64,000 bases of DNA from Mycobacterium heckeshornense (lineage in GTDB: Bacteria > Actinomycetota > Actinomycetes > Mycobacteriales > Mycobacteriaceae): assembly GCF_016592155.1 (NCBI RefSeq), contig NZ_AP024237.1, positions 124,001 through 188,000 on the forward strand. The letters run 5' to 3'. The position numbers were made by a program, and so were the translations under genes. The notes under the pieces were generated by a model that ran no database searches, was not told the DNA's origin, and worked only from the letters and a program-made list of their open reading frames with translations. Below, piece by piece: positions 19,096-31,300 of this stretch (position 1 is the first letter of the stretch; every line of letters begins with the position of its first letter).

Positions 19096-19322
19096 GTGGA
19101 GATCAATCGGTCTGATGACGAGAATGACGGCTTTTTCGCCCTGGTCATGGGGTCCAACGCAACACAGAGCCTTATGGCGGGCTTCGCCGATGTTCCAGTC
19201 GGATCACGGGTGGTTTGTCGCGAAGCAGACCGATCTGCATGTCGGGTTACAGCGAACAGGAGGGGGCCAATACCCGGCAGAAGGGCGCCAGAAGGCTGGG
19301 CGCTAGCCGGGCTTCTGAATGA
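19096..19322 (+). pseudogene. mbtH: Degenerate MbtH-like protein gene
   Basis: MbtH-like proteins are small partners that activate NRPS adenylation domains. This reading frame starts at GTG 19096 behind AGGAG and translates DDENDGFFALVMG...QSL...FADVPVGSRVV...ADRSAC, which follows the MbtH pattern. The conserved tryptophans are gone: the usual SLWP is SLMA and PAGWRVV is PVGSRVV. After codon 49 the match moves to another frame (from 19239: GYSEQEGANTRQKGARR against the usual YxExxWTDxRPKSLR), which ends with TGA at 19320-19322. It thus carries a frameshift and lacks all three hallmark tryptophans. It lies 48 bases upstream of the NRPS, the usual place for mbtH in GPL loci. A functional MbtH would have to come from elsewhere, for example the mycobactin cluster. 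Confidence 0.6.
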
Positions 19323-19370
19323 GTAACACCCAGCTGCTGATAAGCACAACGTGAGTTTTGGGGGAGTTGG

Positions 19371-22300
19371 ATGAGAGCTGACGACCGAGTGTTTCCGCTG
19401 ACTCGCGGCCAACTCGATATATGGCTTGCTGAGGAATCGGGTCGCTTCGGTGCCAAGTGGCAACTGGGGGAGCTTTTACGAATCGACGGCACAGTAGATA
19501 CTGATTTGCTGGAGTGGGCGATCCGTCAAACGGTGCACGAGGCCGAACCCCTTCGGGCCGCATTTTTCGAGGTAGACGGCCAGGTGTTCCAGAAGCTAGT
19601 CGATTATCCCGATGTTGAGCTTGTTCGCTATGACCTCACGAATTCGCAGAATCCTGCACAGGAAGCCCACCGTATCGCATCGGCGATCCAACGCACGCTG
19701 ATGCCCCTCAGGGGTCCGCTGTTCAAGTTTGCATTGTTACAGACGCAGCCAGATGAATCTTACTTTTTCGCGTGCTGTCATCATATAGTCATTGACGGAA
19801 TCGGTCTTGCTCTTGTATGTCATAGGATCGCAGATATTTATTCTGCAGTCGCTTCAGGCAGCCCGGTTCCCCCTGCTTTTTTCGGTTCCCTGAGTGATCT
19901 GGTTGATTGCGAGTTAGCGTACGAAGCATCCACCGACTATCTCGAAGATCAGGCTTATTGGGCTACTAACGTTCCACAAGAGAGCGAACCGCCTTATCGG
20001 TTGACCGATAGTGGCGCGCGCGAGCGTGACTCGTATGAGACGTCCGCACCAGTTCAATTGGACCCGCTTGTGGTTGCCGGAATCGACAAGTTGTCACAGG
20101 CCCTAGGCGTGCGCCGTTCATCTGTGATTACTGCAGCCTGTGCGCTGCTGGTGCGCGGGTATGAGAATGCGGGTTCCGAGGTGGTGCTCGATTTCCCGGT
20201 GAGCAGACGTGTGCGTCCCGAAACGAAGACCGTCCCCGGAATGATTTCCGGAGTGGTCCCACTCGTTTTGAAAACCTCAGCGGGTTCTACCGTCGCTAAT
20301 TTTTGTGAACACGTCAACATGAGAATACGGGAAGCGCTACAGCACCAACGGTTTCCAGTGAATGTTATCGAGAACAAATCGCGCCTCCGCGGCACCGGCC
20401 AAGCGTCAAATCGAGTAGTTGTAAATTTCATCCCGGCTACCCATATGGGATATTTAGCCGATGCTCTGGCAACAGGCACCCTGACCCATGCTGGCCTGGT
20501 AGATCAGTTTGGGCTGGTCTTTTTTAGGGACGATGATCGGCTATTTCTCAGCACCACGGGAGCTGGGCACGTCTTCTCCAAATGGGACGTCGTCGACCTA
20601 GCGCAACGGCTGCAGAAGGTGCTGGCGGAGATGATCGCTGATCCGAAACGGCCGACGTCCTGCGTGGATCTGCTTGATGCGGATGAGTTAGCCCGGCTGG
20701 ATGGATGGGCGAATCGGGCGGTCTTGACGGCGCCGACACGCCCGTCGGTGTCGATACCCCAAGTGTTCGCTACTCAGGTGGCCTGCACGCCCGACGCTGT
20801 GGCGCTGACTTTCGGTGGCATCTCGTTGACCTATAGGGAATTAGACGAGGCGGCTAATCAGTTGGCGCATCTATTGGCTGCTCGAGGGGTGGGCCCGGGA
20901 CAGCGTGTGGCACTGCTGTTTTCCCGGTCGGCCGAGGCGATCGTAGCGATTCTGGGGGTGCTGAAAACCGGGGCGGCGTATGTGCCGATCGACCCGGCAC
21001 ACCCACCGGCCCGTGTCGCTTTGCTTCTTGAGGATGCCGCGCCGGTCGCAGCGGTCACGACCGCAGATTTGGCCCAGCGTTTCGATGGCCATGATCTGCT
21101 GGTCATCGACATCAACGACCCCGCTGTAGAGGCCCAGCCTAATACCGCACTGCTGGCGGCGGCTCCCGATGACATCGCATATTTGATCTATACCTCGGGC
21201 ACTACTGGAGTGCCTAAGGGAGTCGCCGTAGCCCATCACAACGTCCTCGCGCTGCTGGAGTCCGTGGACAGCGAGCTCGCGGCGGAACAGGTGTGGTCAC
21301 AGTGGCATTCCTATGCCTTCGATGTCTCGGTGTGGGAGATCTGGGGTGCGCTGCTGCGCGGTGGCCGACTGGTGGTGGTGCCCGATTCGGTAGTCCGTTC
21401 ACCAGCGGATTTCCACACCTTACTGGTTACCGAACAGGTGACCGTGTTAAGCCAGACCCCGTCGGCGTTTTATGCGCTGCAAACCGCCGATGCGCTGGCG
21501 CCGGAGTTGGGAGAGCAGCTCAAGCTTGAGGCCGTGGTGTTTGCCGGCGAAGCACTGGAGCCCCAGCGTCTTGGGGCCTGGCTGGACAATCACCCCGGGT
21601 CACCACGGCTGATCAACATGTATGGCACCACCGAGACCACGGTGCATGCGTCGTTTCGGGAGATCGTCGACGACGACGTCGACAGCACTGCCAGCCCGAT
21701 TGGCGTGCCATTGGGGCATCTTGCCTTCTTTGTGCTCGACGGGTGGCTGCGGCCGGTGCCGGCGGGCGTGGTCGGCGAGTTGTACGTGGCCGGCGCCGGG
21801 CTGGGACATGGGTACTGGCGTCGTTCGGTGTTGACGGCGTCGCGGTTTGTGGCCTGCCCATTCGGCGGTGTTGGGGCGCGCATGTATCGCACCGGGGATT
21901 TAGTGTGCTGGCGCACCGGCGGTCAGCTGGACTATCTGGGGCGCGCCGATGAGCAAGTCAAGATCCGCGGGTATCGCATCGAACTCGGTGAGGTGCGCGC
22001 GGCGCTGGCCAATTGCGATGGGGTGGAGCAGGCGGTGGTGGTCGCCCGGGAGGACCGTCCCGGTGACAAACGCCTGGTCGGCTACATCACCGGCACCGCC
22101 GATCCGGCCATGGCGCGTAGCGCGCTGGCTGAGTGCTTGCCCGAGTACATGATTCCGGCCGCGGTGGTAGTGCTGGATGCGCTGCCGCTGACCGTCAACG
22201 GCAAACTCGACAAGCGGGCTCTGCCGGCACCGGAGTACACCGATGCCGATCGGTACCGCGCCCCGGCCGACGCGGTGGAGGAAACCCTGGCGAGCATCTA

Positions 22301-25300
22301 CGCCGAGGTGCTGGGTCTCGAGAGGGTCGGGGTCGACGACTCCTTTTTCGAACTGGGCGGGGACAGCATTCTGTCGATGCAAGTCGTAGCCCGCGCTCGT
22401 GCCGCCGGTGTGCTTTGCCGGCCGCGTGATGTGTTCGTCGAGCAGACCGTGGCCCGCCTGGCCCGGGTGGCCAAGGTGGCCGACGGGGCCGCGGGTCCGG
22501 TCGACGAGGGTATCGGGCCGGTGGTGGCTACCCCGATCATGCGCTGGCTGCTGGGCATGGAAGGCCCGGTGGAGCAGTTCAGCCAGACCATGGTGCTTCA
22601 GGCCCCCGTTGGAGCAACCCAGGCCGACGCGGTGGTGCTATTGCAGGCGTTGCTCGATCGGCATGCCATGCTGCGGGCCCGCGTCGAGAACGACGGCACC
22701 GGAGGATGGCGGTTATGGGTGCCCGAGATCGCGTCGGTGGACGCTCTCGAATGCCTGCACACTGTTGACACGTTCTCTGACGAGGCACTCGTCACGGCGC
22801 GGTCGCGACTCAACCCGGCCGCCGGGGCGATGCTGAGTGCCGTATGGGTTGCCTGCGCGAACCAGTTGGTGCTGATCATCCACCATCTGGCTGTCGATGG
22901 GGTGTCCTGGCGCATCTTGGTAGATGACCTCAACACCGCATGGACTCAACACTGCGCCGGTCAGACCGTGCGGCTGCCGGTCTCGGGGACGTCGTTTGCC
23001 CGCTGGTCTGCGCTGCTAGCTGAGCAGACCTACTCCCCGGAAGTCGTGGGGCAAGCCGAGGCGTGGCGGCAGGTGGCGGCCACGCCTGCGGTGCTGGCCG
23101 CGAGGCGTCCCCAGGTGGACACATTTGCCACAGCGGGGCATCTATCGGCGGAGCTCGATCCAGAGACCACCCGTATCCTGCTCGGGGCGGCTCCCGCGGC
23201 GTTTCGCACCGGGGTGCATGAGATTCTGTTGATCGCGTTCGGGCTCGCGTTCGCGGAGTTTCTCGACAACCACGGTGCGCCGATAGCCATCGATGTCGAG
23301 GCCCATGGCCGGCAGGAGGAACTCGCACCCGATGTAGACCTGTCGCGCACAGTCGGGTGGTTCACCATCAAACACCCGGTCGCGTTGACGGTAGCCGCGC
23401 TGGAGTGGACGCAGGTATCGGGCGGCGATGCGGCGTTGGGGAAGGTCGTCAAAGACGCCAAAGAGCAGCTTCGTGCCCTGCCTGACGGCCTGACCTACGG
23501 TCTGCTGCGTTACCTGAACGCCGACGTCAACTTGGGCGGGGCTGAGCCTTCGATCGGGTTCAACTATTTGGGCCGTTTGGGTCCTTCAGCGGCTGAAAGC
23601 TCCGATGCGTTGTGGCGAATTGACCATGATGGCATGTCGTTGACCACGGCGCCATTGCCCATACCGCTGCCACACGTCGTGGACCTTAACGCGGGCACCG
23701 TCGAAAGCGACACCGGCCCGCGTCTGCAGGCGCACTGGACTTGGGCACCCTCTGTGCTCGATCACAACCAAGTCAGCCGGCTGAGCCAGCTGTGGTTTGA
23801 GGCTCTGGCCGGTATTAGCGCACATGTGCTCGCCGGTGGGGGCGGATTGACGCCGTCGGACATCCTTCCGGCCCGCCTGAGCCAGCAGCAGATCGAGCAG
23901 ATCCAGCAGCATTACCAGGTCGCTGATGTGCTGCCGTTGACCCCGCTGCAGCAAGGACTGCTCTTTCACGCCAGCACCGCACAAGCTACCGACAACCTGT
24001 ACGTGATGCAGCTCGATATCACCGTCGCCGGCCCGCTTGACCCCCACCGATTACACGACGCCGTGCAAACGGTGGTCAACCGTCATCCGAACCTGGCGGC
24101 CCGATTCTGCGACCAGTTCGACGAGCCGGTGCAGATCATCCCGGCCGATCCCGCGGCGCCCTGGCGGTATGTCGTAGTCGACGGCGGAGATGTCGATGAG
24201 CAGATCCGACGGCTGGTCGCCACCGAACTGGCTGAGGTTGGCGACCTCGCTGACCGGCCAGCTTTCCGTGCTGCTTTGGTTCGCACTGCCGAAAACCTGC
24301 ACCGGATCGTGCTGACTCTCCACCACGTCGTGGCGGACGGGTGGTCGCTGCCGATCCTGGTGGGCGAAATATTCGCCAGCTACGACGGGCGGCGGCTGCC
24401 CGCTGCCCCGCCGTATCGTGACTTCGTCGCCTGGCTGGCCGGTCGCGATCTTGATGCGGCCCGCGCGGCCTGGCGTGAGGTGTTCGACGGCTTCGACACC
24501 CCCACCCTGGTGGGCCCGCAGGGCCGCGTAGGGCCGGGCCGGCGAGGCGTTGCGTCGTACGGTGTGCCGGCTGAAACCACCAGCGCTCTCAGCGAGCTGG
24601 CGCGCTCTCATCGCACCACCGTGAATACCGTGCTGCAGGCGGCTTTTGCGCAGCTACTGATGCGGCTGACCGGCCGCCATGATGTCGCTTTCGGCACGAC
24701 AGTATCGGGTAGGCCTGCCGAGGTTCCCGGCGCAGACTCGATGGTGGGCCTTTTGGTGAACACGGTGCCCGTGCGCACGCGGGCCACGGCGCAGACCACC
24801 ATTGCCGAGCTGCTCGACCAGTTGCACGACGCCCACAACCGCACACTCGACCACCATTATCTGGCGCTCAACGAAATTCACCGCGTGACCGGTCACGAGC
24901 AACTCTTCGACAGCTTGTTCGTATACGAGAACTACCCAATCGACGTCACTGCATTGTCAGGCGTCGACGGGTTGGCCGTCAGCGAAATCACCAACCGCGA
25001 ATACAACCACTACCCCCTTGCCGTGCAAGCCATTCCGGGCAGCGAACTGAGGCTACGCGTCGAATTCGACACCGATGTGTTTGACGCGGCCGGCATCGAA
25101 TCACTCATCGAGCGACTGCAGAAGTTGTTGACCCTCATGACCACCGATCCCGGGCGGCGGCTGTCGTCGGTGGATGCGATGGGCGCCGATGAGCGCACCG
25201 ACCTGGATAGGTGGGCCAACCGCGGGGTCCTGAACGCGCCCCCAACTGCGACGGCGTCGATTCCGGAAGTCTTTGCCGCCCAGGTGGCCCGCACGCCCGA

Positions 25301-28300
25301 CGCTGTGGCGCTGACTTTCGGTGGCATCTCGTTGACCTATAGGGAATTAGACGAGGCGGCTAATCAGTTGGCGCATCTATTGGCTGCTCGAGGGGTGGGT
25401 CCGGGACAGCGTGTGGCACTGCTGTTTTCCCGGTCGGCCGAGGCGATCGTAGCGATTCTGGGGGTGCTGAAAACCGGGGCGGCGTATGTGCCGATCGACC
25501 CGGCACACCCACCGGCCCGTGTCGCTTTGCTTCTTGAGGATGCCGCGCCGGTCGCAGCGGTCACGACCGCAGATTTGGCCCAGCGTTTCGATGGCCATGA
25601 TCTGCTGGTCATCGACATAAACGACGCTGCGCTTACCGCCCAGCCCCACTCTGCGTTGTCGCAACCGGGGCCGGATGAGATCGCGTACGTGATCTACACG
25701 TCGGGCACCACGGGTGTCCCCAAGGGGGTGGCGATTGCGCATAGCAATGTGACTCAGCTGCTGGCGACCCTAGACGCCGAGCTGGGGCTATCGACGGGAC
25801 GGGTGTGGACGCAGTGTCATTCACTGGCGTTCGACTTTTCGGTGTGGGAGATCTTCGGCGCCTTGCTGTTTGGTGGCCGGCTGGTGGTGGTTCCCGACGC
25901 GGTGGTCCGCTCACCAGAAGACTTGCACGCCTTGCTGATTGCCGAGCAGGTCAGCATGTTCAGCCAGACTCCGTCGGCGTTCTATGCGTTGCAAACCGCC
26001 GACACTCAACACCGGGACCGCAGACAGCGACTGGCGCTGCAGGCAGTGGTATTCGGCGGCGAGGCGCTAGAACCGCAACGGCTTGGGAAGTGGCTAGAAA
26101 GCCATCCGAAAGCGCCGCGGCTGATCAACATGTACGGCATCACCGAGACGACCGTGCATGCCTCGTTCCGGCAGATCGTCGACACCGACGTGGACAACGC
26201 CGCCAGCCCCATCGGGGTGCCGTTGGCCCATCTCGGCTTCTTCGTGCTGGATGGGTGGTTGCGGCCGGTGCCTGCCCGGGTGGTCGGCGAGTTGTATGTG
26301 GCCGGCGCCGGCTTGGCGTACGGGTATGTCGGGCGCGCGGGGTTGACGGCTTCGCGGTTTGTGGCGTGCCCGTTCGGTGGTCCCGGGGCGAGGATGTATC
26401 GCACCGGAGATCTGGTGCGTTGGCGTGCTAATGGCCAACTGGATTATCTAGGTCGCGCTGATGAGCAGGTTAAGATTCGCGGGTACCGCATCGAACTCGG
26501 TGAAGTGCAGGCGGCGCTGAGCGCACTAGAGGGCGTGGAGCAGGCGGTAGTGATCGCCCGCGAAGACCGCCCGGGTGACAAGCGTTTGGTCGGCTATATC
26601 ATCGGGACCGCCGAGCCGGCCGCGATCCGCGAGAAGCTGGCCGAGCGGCTGCCGGGTTATATGGTGCCGGCCGCGGTGGTAGTGCTGGACGTATTGCCGT
26701 TGACGGTCAACGGCAAACTCGACACCCGGGCATTGCCGGCACCGGAGTACACGCATGCCGAACGTTTCCGGGCCCCGGCCGATGCGGTCGAGGAGATCTT
26801 GGCGGGCATCTACGCCCAAGTGCTTGGTGTCGAACGGGTCGGCGTCGACGACCCATTCTTCCAGCTGGGTGGGGACTCGCTGTCGGCGATGCGGCTAGTC
26901 GCCGCGGTCAATGGCGGCCTGCACGCCGGTCTTGCGGTGCGTACAGTTTTCGAGGCGCCCACCGTTGCTCAGCTAGCCCGGCGTATCGATGTCGACGGCG
27001 GACATCGGCTTGCGCCAGTGGTGGCAGTCCCGCGGCCTGCAGTAGTCCCGCTGTCTTTCGCTCAGCAGCGGTTGTGGTTCCTGGAGCAGTTGCAAGGGCC
27101 CTCACCGGTTTACAACATGGCGGTGGCCTTGAGGCTGCGTGGGCACCTCGACGCCCAGGCTTTGGGCCACGCGCTAGCCGACGTGGTGGCCCGGCATGAG
27201 AGCCTGCGCACCCTGATCGTGGCCGTCGACGGGACACCTCAGCAGGTGCTGGTTCCGGCCGAACGGGCCGACTTCGGGTGGGAGGTCGTCGATGCCGCCG
27301 CCTGGCCGCCGACCCAACTGAAGGAGGCTATCGGCACCACGGTGCGGCACAGTTTCGATCTGGCGACCGAGATTCCTTTATACGCAAGGCTTTTCCGCAT
27401 CACCGACGATGAGCATGTGTTGGTCACTGTGGTGCACCATGTGGCAGCCGACGGCTGGTCGATCACTCTATTGGCACGTGACCTGAATATGGCCTACGCC
27501 AGCCGGTGTGCGGGGCGTGCCCCCGATTGGAAGCCGCTGCCGGTGCAATACGCCGATTACGCACTGTGGCAGCGGGCCCAGCTGGGTGATCTCGATGACC
27601 CAGACAGCCCCGTCGCCGCCCAGCTCGCCTATTGGGAACGGTTACTGGCCGGGATGCCCGAACGCCTTGACCTACCCACCGATCGGCCCTACCCCCCGGT
27701 TGCGGATCAGCGCGGCGCCAGGGTGGCGGTCAACTGGCCCGCCGAGCTGCAGCAGCGGGTCGCGCGGGTGGCACGTGAACACAACGCGACCAGTTTCATG
27801 GTGGTACAGGCCGCCCTGGCAGTGCTGCTGGGGAAGCTCAGCGCGAATTCGGATGTGGCGGTAGGGTTTCCGATCGCTGGGCGTCGCGATCCTGCCCTAG
27901 ACGAGCTGGTGGGGTTTTTCGTCAACACCTTGGTGCTGCGGGTCGACCTCGCCGGCGATCCCACCGTGGCCGAGTTGCTGGACCAGGTGCGTGTGCGCAG
28001 CCTGGCCGCCTACGAGCACCAAGACGTGCCGTTCGAGGTGCTCGTCGACCGCCTCAACCCGGCGAGGTCGTTGAGCCATCACCCGCTGGTGCAGGTGATG
28101 ATGGCCTGGCAAAACACCGACCCCGCCGCCGGATTGGTGTTGGGTAACCTGCGGGTTACTCAGCTCCCTGTTGACACTCGCAGCGCCCGGATGGACGTGG
28201 CGTTCTCCCTCGGCGAGCACTGGAGCACGGCCGGGGAAGCTGCCGGGATTTCCGGGGAAGTAGAGTTTCGCACCGATGTGTTCGATGCGGCCAGCATCGA

Positions 28301-31300
28301 AACGCTGATCGAGCGGTTGCGGCGGGTATTGGTGGCGCTGACCGCGAACCCCGATCGCCGGTTGTCGTCGATTGATGTGCTCGACGGGGCTGAGCATGCC
28401 CGGCTCGATGAGATCGGAAATCGCGCGGTGTTGACCCAGCCGTCGGCCACGCCGGTGTCGATTCCGGAACTTTTCAGTGCACAGGTGGCCCGGGCCCCAG
28501 AGGCCGTGGCGCTGGTTTGCGGTGGCCGGTCTTGGACGTACCGCCAGCTTGACGAGGTGGCGAACCGGTTGGCGCACTTGCTGGTTGGTTACGGCGCTGG
28601 CCCCGGGCGATGTGTGGCGCTGCTGTTTTCGCGGTCGGCTGAGGCGATCGTGGCGATTTTGTCCGTGCTCAAGACCGGGGCGGCCTACCTGCCGATCGAC
28701 CCGGCACTGCCGCCGACCCGAATCGGGTTCATGCTCGACGACGCGGCGCCGATCGCCGCCCTCACCACCAGGGAGCTGCGGTCACGGCTGGCCGGGCACG
28801 AGTTGCTGGTCATCGACGTCGATGACCCCGCAGTCGGCTCGCAACCCAGTACCGCCTTGCCGGGCCCGGCAGCTGAGGACATCGCGTACATGATCTATAC
28901 CTCGGGGACGACCGGGGTGCCCAAGGGCGTGGCGATCACCCACCACAACGTCACGCAACTGTTGGAGTCGTTGGATGCCGACCTGCCGGCGACGGGCGTG
29001 TGGACCCATAGCCACTCCTTGGCCTTCGACGTCTCGGTGTGGGAGATCTTCGGTGCGCTGTTGCGCGGCGGTCGGCTAGTGGTGGTGCCCGAGTCGGTGA
29101 CCGGCCTGCGGGAAGACTTCCACGACCTGCTGGTTGCCGAACAGGTCACTGTGCTCACCCTGACCCCTTCCGCGGTGAAAGTGCTCTCCCCAGAGGGGTT
29201 GGAGTCGACAGCGTTGGTGATGGCCGGGGAGGCCTGCCCTGCCGAGGTGGTAGAGCGGTGGGCGCCCGGGCGGGTAATGATCAACGCTTACGGCCCTACC
29301 GAAACCACAATGTGTGTGGCGATCAGCGCGCCATTGACACCGGGATCGGCAGTGCCGATTGGTTCGCCGGTTCCGGGGGCGGCGTTGTTCGTGCTCGATG
29401 CATGGTTGCGCCCGGTGCCCCCAGGGGTGGTCGGCGAGTTATACGTAGCCGGTCGCGGGCTGGCGTATGGGTATGTGCGTCGGGCCGGATTGACCGCGTC
29501 GCGGTTTGTCGCCTGCCCGTTCAGTGGCGCGGGCACGCCGGGAATGCGCATGTATCGGACCGGAGACCTGGTGCGCTGGGGCGCTGATGGGCAGCTGCAT
29601 TATCTGGGCCGGGCCGACGAGCAGGTCAAGATCCGCGGATTTCGCATCGAGCTGGGCGAGGTCCAGACAGCGTTAAGTGCATTAGAGGGCGTGGAGCAGG
29701 CGGTGGTAATCGCGCGCGAGGACCGCCCCGGCGACAAGCGGCTGGTGGCCTATATCACCGGCACTGCGACCCCGGCCGGAATCCGCATTCAGCTGGCGCA
29801 GCGCCTGCCCGCTTACATGGTGCCAGCGGCGGTGGTGGTGGTGGACGCGTTGCCGTTGACCGTCAACGGCAAACTCGATACCCGGGCCCTGCCAGCACCG
29901 GAGTACACCGATACGGATCGGTATCGCGCCCCGGCCACTGCGGTCGAGGAGATCCTGGCCGGAATCTATGCTCGGGTGCTCGGCGTAGAGCGGGTCGGAG
30001 CCGATGACTCGTTCTTCGATCTGGGCGGCGATTCGCTGTCGGCGACGCGACTGGTGGCGGCTGTCAACGCAGGTCTGGATGCCGGGCTTGCGGTCCGCAC
30101 GGTCTTTGAGGCGCCGACAGTCGCCCAGCTGGCTCCACGTCTCCGTGAGCAGACGAGGCGACTCGAGCCGCTAAAGCCAGTTGAGCGGCCCGCGATGATC
30201 CCGTTGTCGTTTGCACAGCAGCGGTTGTGGTTCATCGACCAGTTGCAGGGGCCGTCCCCGATGTACAACATGGCGGTGGCCCTGCGGCTGCGTGGGCACC
30301 TTGATGCTCAGGCGCTGGGCCAAGCGCTTGCCGATGTGGTGGGCCGCCACGAAAGCCTGCGAACCCTGTTTGTGTCGGTCGATGGGATACCGCAGCAGGT
30401 AGTCGTTCCCAGTGAGCAGGTTGACTTTGGCTGGGATGTTGTTGATGCGGGCGGTTGGACAGCGGCCTACCTCGATCACGCCATCGACACAGCGGTGCGG
30501 CACAGCTTCGATCTTGCAGCCGAGATTCCCTTGCGGGCAAAGCTTTTCAAGCTTGCCGACGATGAGCATGTTGTGGTCGCCACCCTGCACCACATCGCCG
30601 CCGACGGCTGGTCGATCGCCCCGCTGATGCGCGATCTGGGCGCGGCTTACGCCGGCCGATGTGCTGGGCGGGCTCCCGACTGGGCTCCGTTGCCCGTGCA
30701 GTACGCCGACTACACGCTTTGGCAGCGCGCGCAGTTCGGGGACGTCGATGACAGCCAAAGCCCGATCGCCGCTCAGCTGGCTTACTGGGAGCAGGCCCTG
30801 GCCGGCCTGCCCGAGCGGCTGGATCTGCCCACCGACCGGCCCTATCCGCCGGTGGCCGATCACCGCGGCGCCCGGTTGACCGTCAACTGGCCGGCCGAGC
30901 TGCAGCAGCAGATGGCGCGGGTCGCCCGCGAGAACAACGCCACCAGTTTCATGGTCATGCAGACCGCCCTTGCGGTGCTGCTCTCCAAGCTCAGCGCCAG
31001 CTCCGACGTGGCCGTCGGGTTCCCTATCGCCGGGCGCCGCGACCCGGCCCTCAACGAGCTGGTCGGATTCTTCGTCAACACCCTGGTCCTGCGGGTCGAC
31101 CTGGCCGGTGATCCAACTATGGCCGAGCTGCTGGAGCAGGTGCGGGCGCGCAGCCTGGCCGCCTACGAGCACCAGGATGTGCCCTTCGAGCTGTTGGTCG
31201 AGCGGCTCAACCCCACCCGCAGCCTGACCCATTCCCCGCTGGTGCAGGTCGTCTTGGGCTGGCAGAACTTCGCTCGGCACACCACTGAGCCCGCCGCAGC

